NCBI GenBank assembly: GCA_903882335.1
Contig: CAIRWP010000054.1
Span: forward strand, 1-6,013
Length of the DNA: 6,013 bases
Direction of reading: 5' to 3'
From: an uncultured Opitutia bacterium
GTDB lineage: Bacteria; Verrucomicrobiota; Verrucomicrobiia; Opitutales; UBA953
Notes under the pieces: model-generated
What the model saw: only the letters and a program-made list of their open reading frames with translations
Told to the model about the DNA's origin: nothing
Database searches by the model: none
Program-made: the position numbers and the translations under genes
Shown here: piece by piece, positions 1 to 5,626 of the stretch
Layout: each line of letters opens with the position of its first letter
How positions within the stretch are numbered: the first letter of the stretch is position 1

Positions 1-507
1 CGCAGCCCCGTCGAACTGATCTTCGACATGGGCCTGGGCGACGCCTTCGTCATCCGCATCGCGGGCAACGTGGCGAAGGAGAAGGTCCTCGGCAGCATGG
101 AATTCGCCTGCGCCGTGGCCGGCTCCCGCCTAGTCCTCGTGATGGGTCACACCAGCTGCGGCGCGGTCAAGGCCTCGGTGGAACTGTTCGAGACCGGCAA
201 GACCGCTTCGCAGGCGACGGGGTGCGAGCACCTCGACTCGCTGGTCAACGAGATCCAGAAGTCCATCGAGCCGGGCACCAAGCCGCATGGCGACTGGGTG
301 ACCCTCGAGACCAAGCGGCTTTTCGTGGACGACGTGGCCACGCGCAACGTGGTCCGGACGATCGCCGGCATCCGGTCCGCCAGCCGTACCTTGCGCGAGC
401 TGGAGGCGGCGGGCAAGATCGCCATCCTCGGCGCGATGTACGACATCAAGACCGGGCGGGTCACCTTCCTGGACGCAGGCCCCGTCAAGGCCGCCGCTAA
501 AAACTGA
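1..507 (+). CDS. Beta-class carbonic anhydrase (or carbonic anhydrase domain), 5' end cut off by the window
   Basis: Beta-carbonic anhydrases are zinc enzymes that interconvert CO2 and bicarbonate. The frame is open from base 1. The first codons read R-S-P-V-E-L-I-F-D, matching the segment just after the family's first zinc cysteine (C-x-D-S-R), so the codon at 1-3 is probably the Arg of the catalytic Asp-Arg pair. The internal ATG at 28 is therefore not the true start. The other two zinc ligands are visible in the motif GHTSCGAV: His at 148-150 and Cys at 157-159. The C-terminus has the usual G-A-x-Y-D-x-x-T-G-x-V strand. The TGCEHLDS stretch and the IRIAGNVA..KVLGSMEFACAVAG style resemble carbonic anhydrase domains fused to SulP anion transporters, as I remember them, so this may be the tail of such a fusion. 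That is inference: no membrane segment lies inside the window. The family assignment is secure; standalone versus fused is undecided. Confidence 0.9.
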   Translation, partial: RSPVELIFDMGLGDAFVIRIAGNVAKEKVLGSMEFACAVAGSRLVLVMGHTSCGAVKASVELFETGKTASQATGCEHLDSLVNEIQKSIEPGTKPHGDWVTLETKRLFVDDVATRNVVRTIAGIRSASRTLRELEAAGKIAILGAMYDIKTGRVTFLDAGPVKAAAKN

Positions 508-552
508 ACGGAGCGCCCTCGCGGATTTGAGTCGGCGAAGCTCGGACCCGAC

Positions 553-572
553 CCCTCGCGCCCACGCGGGGG
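553..572. repeat. GC-rich hairpin between the carbonic anhydrase and radC
   Basis: Bases 553-560 (ccctcgcg) pair with 565-572 (cgcggggg) to give an 8-bp stem, including one G-T/U pair, around a CCCA loop. No strong T-run follows, only TTT at 579-581, so it is at best a weak terminator for the upstream gene. The flanking sequence, which continues into gagaggg, resembles intergenic REP-like palindromes common in high-GC bacteria. One copy in one window cannot establish that. The stem itself is directly visible; the role is unknown. Confidence 0.45.
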
Positions 573-636
573 AGAGGGTTTCCGCTGAGGCATAATCTGC
601 GTTGAGCCCATCCGCCCGCGAGATGGTCATGGCGGG

Positions 637-1320
637 ATGCATCCCTCCGCTGACCGCCCCCGGGAAAGACTCAGCCGCCTCGGCCCGCGCGCGCTCCTCG
701 ATGCCGAGTTGCTGGAGCTGCTCATCGGCGCCGGTTCGCGCGGCGCCTCGGCGCAGCAGCTCGCCGGCCACCTGCTCCGGGAAGCGGGCCAGCTCGCCGG
801 GCTGACCGGCTGGGAGCGGGCCGACTTCGCGCGCATCCGCGGACTGGGACCGGCCAAGGCCGCTGAGCTCGCCGCCTCGTTCGAACTCGCGCGCCGACTC
901 CGCGAGCAGGTCGCCGATCCGGGGGAGCGGCTGGATTCGCCCGCGAAGGTCTGGGCCCGGCTCGAGCCCCTCACCGTCGGGCTCGCCGTCGAGAAATGTT
1001 GGGTGCTCTCCTTGAACCGGCGCAACCGGCTGCTTGGACTGCAGGAAGTGAGCTCGGGTACCGCCACGAGCTCGTTGCTGCACCCGCGGGAAGTCTTCCG
1101 CCTCGCCCTCAAGCACGCCGCCCCCGCCGCCATCGTCGCCCATAACCACCCGAGCGGCGATCCGGCCCCCAGTCACGCCGACCGGGCCGTCACCCGCCAA
1201 CTGACCGAGGCCGGCCGGATCCTCGGCGTGGAATTGCTCGATCATGTCATCATCGGTCGCCCCGAGGCCGACGGGGCGGGCAAAGGCTGGTTCAGTTTCG
1301 GCGAGGCGGGCTTGATTTAG
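637..1320 (+). CDS. radC: RadC/JAB-domain family protein (JAMM metalloprotein), complete
   Basis: This 227-residue protein has the usual RadC length and layout. The N-terminal part opens with DRPRERLSRLG (from residue 6), followed by DAELLELLIGAG. A helix-hairpin-helix-like segment with I-R-G-L-G-P-A-K lies at about residues 62-82. The C-terminal JAB/MPN domain carries a complete JAMM site: Glu137, then H169-N-H171-P-S-G with Ser179 and Asp182, which fits H-x-H-x7-S-x2-D. The metal site is therefore intact. RadC proteins were named for a supposed DNA-repair role that was later withdrawn in E. coli; the function is unclear and no peptidase activity should be assumed. The start at 637 is the only ATG before the conserved DRPRERL; the frame is closed upstream by TGA at 586-588, and no GTG or TTG intervenes. 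The Shine-Dalgarno signal is weak. It lies 35 nt upstream of the cytochrome gene, with no clear terminator between. Confidence 0.93.
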   Translation: MHPSADRPRERLSRLGPRALLDAELLELLIGAGSRGASAQQLAGHLLREAGQLAGLTGWERADFARIRGLGPAKAAELAASFELARRLREQVADPGERLDSPAKVWARLEPLTVGLAVEKCWVLSLNRRNRLLGLQEVSSGTATSSLLHPREVFRLALKHAAPAAIVAHNHPSGDPAPSHADRAVTRQLTEAGRILGVELLDHVIIGRPEADGAGKGWFSFGEAGLI

Positions 1321-1355
1321 GGGAACCCCTGCGGATTGTATGGGGTCAAAGCCCT

Positions 1356-3692
1356 ATGCCCCTGTCCCGGTCGCTCAAGATCCTGGCCATTTTGGTCGTC
1401 GTCGGAGGCCTCGCCTTCGCCGGCCGGCAAGGGCAGCGCTATTACAAGAAGAACCTCGCCGCGCCCCGCGCCGGCGAGGTCGTCTACCGCGAGGACTGCA
1501 TGCGTTGCCATGGCCCGGTCGGGCAGGGGGTCGCCGGCAAGGCGGACGAACCGCTGGTCGGGGAGAAGTCCGTCGCCAGCCTGGCCAAGTACATCGCCCG
1601 CGAGATGCCGGAGAACGACCCCGGCACGCTGTCCGTCGCCGATGCCACCGCGTCCGCGGAGTTCATCTATCAGGCCTTCTATTCGGCGGAGGCCCGCGCC
1701 CGCAACCACCCGCCCCGCATCGAGCTCGCGCACCTCACGGTCCGTCAGTACCGCGAGAGCATCGCGGATCTACTTGGCTCGCTCCGCGGAGCCGTCACCA
1801 CGACCGAGTCGGGCGGCCTGGCCGGCAGCTACCGCGGCCTGCCCGACGGCGACACCACCAACGTGAGCGCCAAGAACGAGATCAAGCTGATCGATCGGGT
1901 GGACCCGACCCTCGATTTTGATTTCGGTAACAAGGCGCCGGCGCCCGGCGGGAAGCCTGACCAGTTCAAGATCAACTGGACCGGCTCCTTGCTGGTACCT
2001 GACACCGGCGAGTATGAATTCCGCCTGACCACGCCGAACGGTGCCCGGCTCTACGTCAACGTGCCCGACAACGGCACGCAGAAGGACGCCATCATCGACC
2101 TCTGGGTCAGTTCGGGTAAGTCGCGCTCGGCCCAGGCTCCCGTCTTCCTGCTCGGCGGCCGTAGCTACCCGCTCAAGGTCGAATTCTTCAAGTACAAGGA
2201 CAAGACCGCCGGCCTGAAGCTCGAGTGGCGTCCGCCCGGCGGCGCCTGGGCCGTGATCCCGCGGGCCAACCTCGCCCCCAAGTACTCCTCGTTCGTCCAC
2301 GTCGTCTCCGTGCCGTTGCCGCCCGATGACGGCAGCGTCGGCTACGAGCGCGGCTCCTCGGTGTCGCGGGAATGGACGGAGGCGGTCGCCAAGGGCGCCA
2401 TGCAGGTCTCCGCCCTCGTCGGCCCGAACCTCTACGCCCTCGCCGCCACGAAGGCCGACGCCCCCGACCGTGCCGAGAAGTTCAAGGCGTTTTCGCTGCG
2501 CTTCGCCCAGCTCGCTTACCGCCGCCCGCTCACCGCCGAGCAGCAGGCCGACCTCGCGCAGATCTACGCGCCCGGCGTCGCGCCGGAGGTCGCCGCCAAG
2601 CGCGCCTTCATCTTCACGCTCTCCAACCCAGCCTTCCTGTATCCCGGCCTCGGGCCGCAGGATGATTACGCCGTCGCGTCGCGGCTGGCGCTCACCCTTT
2701 GGGATTCCGTGCCGGACGCCGTCCTACTGCAGGCCGCCGCCGCTGGTCAGTTGAAGACCGAGGCCCAGGTGCGCAAGCAGGCCCAGCGCCTGCTGAAGGA
2801 CCCGCGCGCGAAGGCCAAGCTGCGGGACTTCCTGCATCACTGGCTGCACGTCGAGGAAGGGGCCGAGATTGCCAAGGATCAGCAGGAATACCCGGGCTTC
2901 GACCAGGCGGTCGTGATGGACCTGCGGACCTCGCTCGACCTCTTCACCGAGGGCGTCGTCTGGTCGGAGGCTTCCGACTACCGCCAGCTGCTCCTGGGCG
3001 ACACCATCCTGATGAACGAGCGGCTCGCGAAGTTCTATGGCCAGAAGGTCGAGGCGGGCGCGGGCTTCCAGCCGGTGAAGATGGATACCGACCAGCGGGG
3101 CGGCGTGCTCACGCACCCGTTCGTCCTCGCGACGTTCTCCTACACCAAGTCCTCCTCGCCGATCCACCGCGGCGTCTTCGTCACGCGCAACATCCTCGGC
3201 CGCATGCTCAAGCCGCCGCCCATGGCGATCGCGTTCATGGACGACAAGTTCGACCCGTCCTTCACCATGCGCGAGAAGGTGACCGAGCTCACCGCCAAGC
3301 CCGCCTGCCAGTCCTGCCACGTGACCATCAACCCGCTGGGCTTCAGCTTCGAGCGCTTCGATGCCGTCGGCCGCGTCCGCGCGACCGACAATAACAAGCC
3401 GGTCGACGCGACTTCCGAGTACACCGCGGCCGATGGGCAGGTCATCCAGCTGACCGGCGCCCGCGACGTGGCCAAGCACGCGGCCGAGAGCGCGGCTGGG
3501 CAGGCCGGGTTCGTCCGCAACCTCTTCCAGTCGCTCGTGAAGCAGCCCCCGGCCGCCTATGCGCCCGACTTGCTCGGCCGGCTGACCGACCAGTTCCGCG
3601 CGGACCATTTCCACATCCGGAACCTGGCCGTCGAGGTCGCCGTCGTCGCGGCCCTCCGTCCGGCCGGCCCCGCCACCCCTCCCACTCGCTAA
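1356..3692 (+). CDS. Secreted, membrane-anchored planctomycete-type cytochrome c with PA14 and PSD/PSCyt3 domains
   Basis: This 778-residue protein begins with a hydrophobic signal-anchor (about residues 7-23). A cytochrome c-like domain follows, with haem motif C48-M-R-C-H52 and a likely distal ligand Met84. A short RQYRESIADLLG segment (about residue 130) resembles the start of PSD3 (DUF1587). A PA14-like beta domain, often carbohydrate-binding, spans about 154-309. After it come PSD5/DUF1595-like sequence (AQLAYRRPLT, from about 375), PSD4/DUF1592 (from about 436; SRLALTLWDSVPD, DFLHHWLH at 491), and PSCyt3/DUF1588 (from NERLAKFYG near 553; RGGVLTHPFVLAT). A second haem motif is C651-Q-S-C-H655 followed by INPLGFSFERFD. 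PSD2/DUF1585 covers about 700-770. Domain names are recognised by motif; borders are approximate. The protein should sit on the outer face of the cytoplasmic membrane, or be released, and bind two haems. The substrate and redox partner are unknown. The downstream HXXSHH gene follows after 4 nt, the usual partner arrangement. No good Shine-Dalgarno is visible. Confidence 0.92.
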   Translation: MPLSRSLKILAILVVVGGLAFAGRQGQRYYKKNLAAPRAGEVVYREDCMRCHGPVGQGVAGKADEPLVGEKSVASLAKYIAREMPENDPGTLSVADATASAEFIYQAFYSAEARARNHPPRIELAHLTVRQYRESIADLLGSLRGAVTTTESGGLAGSYRGLPDGDTTNVSAKNEIKLIDRVDPTLDFDFGNKAPAPGGKPDQFKINWTGSLLVPDTGEYEFRLTTPNGARLYVNVPDNGTQKDAIIDLWVSSGKSRSAQAPVFLLGGRSYPLKVEFFKYKDKTAGLKLEWRPPGGAWAVIPRANLAPKYSSFVHVVSVPLPPDDGSVGYERGSSVSREWTEAVAKGAMQVSALVGPNLYALAATKADAPDRAEKFKAFSLRFAQLAYRRPLTAEQQADLAQIYAPGVAPEVAAKRAFIFTLSNPAFLYPGLGPQDDYAVASRLALTLWDSVPDAVLLQAAAAGQLKTEAQVRKQAQRLLKDPRAKAKLRDFLHHWLHVEEGAEIAKDQQEYPGFDQAVVMDLRTSLDLFTEGVVWSEASDYRQLLLGDTILMNERLAKFYGQKVEAGAGFQPVKMDTDQRGGVLTHPFVLATFSYTKSSSPIHRGVFVTRNILGRMLKPPPMAIAFMDDKFDPSFTMREKVTELTAKPACQSCHVTINPLGFSFERFDAVGRVRATDNNKPVDATSEYTAADGQVIQLTGARDVAKHAAESAAGQAGFVRNLFQSLVKQPPAAYAPDLLGRLTDQFRADHFHIRNLAVEVAVVAALRPAGPATPPTR

Positions 3693-3696
3693 GACC

Positions 3697-5013
3697 ATGA
3701 CGCTCCAACATCGCCGCGATTTCCTCCGTCGCCTCGGCCTCACGGCCGCCGCCCTCCCGCTCCTCGGGGGGCTCGCCACCCTCGGCGCAGCCGAGCCGGC
3801 CGGTGGGCGGCGCTCGCGGGTCATCTTCGTCTTCTCGCCCAACGGCGTCGTGCCGCCGGCCTTCTGGCCCGACGAGGAAGGCGCGAACTTCACCTTGAAG
3901 CCCATCCTTAAGCCGCTCGAACCCTTCAAGGGCAAGATGCTGACGCTCAAGGGCGTAAACAACCGCGTGCGCGGCGACGGCGACTCGCACATGCGCGGCA
4001 TGAGCTGCCTCCTGACCGGCATCGAGCTCTTCCCCGGCAACATCATGGGGGGCGGCGGCGCGCCCGCCGGTTGGGCCAGCGGCCCGTCCGTCGACCAGGT
4101 GATCCGGACCCACTTACAAGGCAACGCCGCGACCAAGACCCGCCATGGCTCCCTGGAAATCGGTGTGGCGGTCGGCAATCGCGCCGATCCCTGGACCCGC
4201 TGGAGCTACGCGGGCGCCAACCAGCCGGTCGCCCCGATCTCGAGCCCCTACGAGCTGTTCGACAAGCTCTACGGTTCGATGAAGGAAGGGGAGAACTTGG
4301 GTTCCGTGCTCGATGGGCTGAAGGACGACCTGGCCAAGGTCGCCACCGCCGTGGACAAGGGCGACCGCGGGCTGCTCGACCAGCACACCACCGCCTTGCG
4401 CGAACTCGAGCGTGGCCTGCAGGAAAGCCGGGCGCAGTCCGCCCTCAAGGTCCCGCACCCGCCGGAAGCCGGCGTGCCGCTGGATAACGACAGCATCCCG
4501 CAGATCACGCGCCTGCAGACCGAGCTCCTCATCAGCGCCTTCCAGAACGACCTGGCCCGCGTCTCGACCTTCCAGTTCACGAACTCCGTCGGCGGGGCCC
4601 GCATGAAGTGGATCGGGATCGAGGAGGGGCACCATGCGCTGTCGCACGACCCCGATCTCAACAAGGGCTCGGTCGAGAAGCTCACCAAAATCAATACCTG
4701 GTTCGCCGAGCAGATTGCCTTCCTCGCGAAGCGCCTGCAGGAGACGCCCGAGCCCGACGGTAACGGCAATATGCTCGACCACACGACCATCGTCTGGACC
4801 AACGAGCTCGGCAAGGGCAACAGCCACACGCACGAGGATATCCCGTGGGTACTCATCGGCGGCGGTCTCGGCTTCAAGGCCGGTCGGGCGCTCAAGTTCA
4901 ACAAGACACCGCACAATCGCCTGCTCATGGCGATCGCCCAGGGCTTCGGCCATCCCATGAAGACCTTCGGCAACCCCAGCCTCTGCGAGGAAGGGGCGTT
5001 GAAGTTGGGGTAG
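3697..5013 (+). CDS. Tat-exported HXXSHH (DUF1552) family protein, complete
   Basis: This 438-residue protein has the family's typical length. The N-terminus carries a twin-arginine signal (R6-R7-D-F-L-R) followed by a hydrophobic stretch (about 13-29) and a plausible cleavage site after A32 (G-A-A/E). Tat export implies folding in the cytoplasm, often with a cofactor or metal. Family landmarks are H98-M-R-G-M-S-C-L-L-T-G108; H312-H-A-L-S-H-D318, the region that names the family; and N369-E-L-G-K-G-N-S-H-T-H-E-D-I-P with the following IGGGLGFKAGRAL. The motif here reads H-A-L-S-H-D, so the last His of HXXSHH is Asp. The start is fixed by the Tat motif and by the 4-nt gap to the upstream stop, suggesting translational coupling. 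DUF1552 proteins resemble the DUF1501/sulfatase-like group and regularly neighbour PSD/PSCyt cytochromes. Enzymatic activity is undemonstrated, so a hydrolytic or redox role is inference only. Confidence 0.94.
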   Translation: MTLQHRRDFLRRLGLTAAALPLLGGLATLGAAEPAGGRRSRVIFVFSPNGVVPPAFWPDEEGANFTLKPILKPLEPFKGKMLTLKGVNNRVRGDGDSHMRGMSCLLTGIELFPGNIMGGGGAPAGWASGPSVDQVIRTHLQGNAATKTRHGSLEIGVAVGNRADPWTRWSYAGANQPVAPISSPYELFDKLYGSMKEGENLGSVLDGLKDDLAKVATAVDKGDRGLLDQHTTALRELERGLQESRAQSALKVPHPPEAGVPLDNDSIPQITRLQTELLISAFQNDLARVSTFQFTNSVGGARMKWIGIEEGHHALSHDPDLNKGSVEKLTKINTWFAEQIAFLAKRLQETPEPDGNGNMLDHTTIVWTNELGKGNSHTHEDIPWVLIGGGLGFKAGRALKFNKTPHNRLLMAIAQGFGHPMKTFGNPSLCEEGALKLG

Positions 5014-5015
5014 GG

Positions 5016-5079
5016 TCGAGGCTAGCATCGAGTGCTGAGTCGATGGTTGAATCGAGGATAGTGTCGATGAGTGAGTCGA
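5016..5079 (+). repeat. Left array of 12-nt TCGA-phased repeats
   Basis: TCGA occurs at 5016, 5028, 5040, 5052, 5064 and 5076, exactly 12 nt apart. The eight bases between are of three recurring kinds: ggctagca and ggatagtg; gtgctgag; tggttgaa and tgagtgag. A further decayed unit (ccga) lies at 5088. The array begins three bases after the stop codon of the HXXSHH gene, so it would form the 3' end of that transcript. Confidence 0.88.
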
Positions 5080-5241
5080 GTGTAGGGCCGACTCAATGTC
5101 TGAGACGATGTCGTCGAATCGTGAACCGCATCCCCCGCCCCGACGCTGTATCCCCTCATCGATTCAGTACTCTGTACTCGATTCAGTCATCGACCCTGCA
5201 CTCGACTCAACCATCGACTCAATCATCGACGCTAGCCTCGA
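5016..5241. repeat. Long imperfect inverted repeat made by the two 12-nt arrays
   Basis: Bases 5016-5079 align with the reverse complement of 5178-5241 with no gaps, matching at 52 of 64 positions by hand count. All six TCGA tetramers are in register, and there is a perfect 15-bp core (5036-5050 with 5207-5221). The second-best block is 11 bp, 5016-5026 with 5231-5241. The central 5080-5177 is 98 nt. In RNA this could fold into a long, interrupted stem after the HXXSHH stop codon; in DNA it could extrude as a cruciform. No U-run follows, so it is not a classical intrinsic terminator, although mRNA 3'-end protection is possible. Pairing is observed; function is inference. Confidence 0.8.
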
Positions 5242-5301
5242 CGCTAGCCTCGATGCTGCACTCGACTCAATCATCGACGCTAGTCTCGACGCTACCCTCG
5301 A
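5178..5301 (-). repeat. Right array of 12-nt TCGA-phased repeats, inverted relative to the left array
   Basis: Eleven TCGA tetranucleotides start at 5178, 5190, 5202, 5214, 5226, 5238, 5250, 5262, 5274, 5286 and 5298, all 12 nt apart. Read on the minus strand, the spacer octamers fall into the same three kinds as the left array: ggctagcg-like, tgattgag-like and gtgcaggg-like. This is why the array is assigned to that strand. Two adjacent units (5226 and 5238) are identical, and 5214-5261 is repeated at 5262-5309. A further TCGA at 5159 stands 19 nt (12 + 7) before the array. Confidence 0.9.
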
Positions 5302-5363
5302 CTCTGTACTCTGTACTCCGTAATCTGCACTCCGTAATCCGTACTCCGCGCTCAGTACTCTTT
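5301..5363 (+). repeat. Heptanucleotide tandem array (consensus about ACTCYGT)
   Basis: From 5301 the sequence divides into 7-nt units without gaps: actctgt, actctgt, actccgt, aatctgc, actccgt, aatccgt, actccgc, gctcagt, actcttt. A more degenerate acctcac may follow at 5364-5370. It begins inside the last TCGA unit of the 12-nt array, so the two periodicities overlap. The same heptamer also appears at 5169-5182, at the left border of the right array. Seven is not a multiple of three, so the array shifts frame at each unit and is not a coding repeat. It resembles, in unit length only, the heptameric intergenic short tandem repeats known from cyanobacteria. Confidence 0.82.
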
Positions 5364-5370
5364 ACCTCAC

Positions 5371-5615
5371 CAAAAAAGGTCCCCCACCTGTGCCGATTCC
5401 GATTGGAGCTCCACTGTATCCTTGATTTAGGTGGGCGGTACGTTGCCACGGCTCGGACGAGGCCGGTCGGGTCGCACCTCCCGTATATTATGTTCGTAGG
5501 GAAGGGAGGCTGCCGCGGGTGTCGAACACTGCAGGGGATGGTCAATTTAGCACCATTGCCCAGGAAAAGCAAGTCGCCGGGTAAATCGGGGTAGATTTCA
5601 AGTCCTTAGCAGGGT
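5371..5615. other. Gene-free stretch between the repeat cluster and the SGNH hydrolase gene
   Basis: I see no gene here. The stretch is visibly less GC-rich than the flanking genes and contains an A-run (5371-5376). It has an inverted repeat cccacct/aggtggg (5383-5389 with 5429-5435), another cctccc/gggagg (5477-5482 with 5504-5509), and the palindrome ggagctcc (5405-5412). TTGCCC at 5556 and TAAATC at 5582 are 20 nt apart, too far to call a convincing sigma70-type promoter, though the hydrolase promoter must probably lie in this area. The less GC-rich composition and small inverted repeats would also fit a decayed mobile-element end. Confidence 0.4.
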
Positions 5616-5620
5616 AGGAA
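5616..5620 (+). promoter_or_regulatory. Ribosome binding site of the SGNH hydrolase gene
   Basis: AGGAA lies six bases before the ATG at 5627, the clearest Shine-Dalgarno signal in the window. It supports this start, which also places a signal peptide directly at the N-terminus. Confidence 0.6.
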
Positions 5621-5626
5621 AAACGC

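Noticed and set aside
591..596. CATAAT as a -10 box for radC
   Set aside because: It is well placed about 40 nt before the start codon, but no -35-like hexamer lies at 16-18 nt spacing upstream; that position is a G-run.
130..1245. 371-codon minus-strand ORF antisense to the carbonic anhydrase and radC
   Set aside because: Both + strand genes carry intact catalytic motifs. The antisense product shows no recognisable domain and crosses the intergenic gap.
2724..4178. 484-codon minus-strand ORF antisense to the cytochrome and HXXSHH genes
   Set aside because: It spans two genes with clear family motifs on the + strand. Low-complexity Gly/Arg/Ala composition is typical of antisense frames in high-GC DNA.
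4114..5028. 304-codon minus-strand ORF antisense to the HXXSHH gene
   Set aside because: It is fully shadowed by a conserved gene, has no ribosome binding site, and is high-GC antisense composition.
5016..5301. CRISPR array
   Set aside because: The conserved part is only 4 nt and the interval 8 nt, far below CRISPR repeat and spacer sizes, and the octamers recur instead of being unique. No cas genes are present.
5016..5301. Replication-origin iterons
   Set aside because: A 12-nt unit with a 4-nt core is shorter than usual iterons. No replication initiator gene, DnaA-box cluster or AT-rich unwinding region is nearby.
5096..5323. Small + strand ORF of 75 codons encoding a regular [LI]-D-x-x tetrapeptide repeat
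   Set aside because: There is no ribosome binding site, the pattern is a direct by-product of the TCGA-N8 period, and the reading would end in the frame-shifting heptamer array. It is worth a proteomics glance only.
4845..5594. Long + strand frame running from inside the HXXSHH gene through the repeats (Ser/Thr-rich tetrapeptide pattern)
   Set aside because: Its first part overlaps a well-supported gene in another frame. It stays open across the arrays only because 12 is a multiple of 3 and the unit has no stop in that frame.
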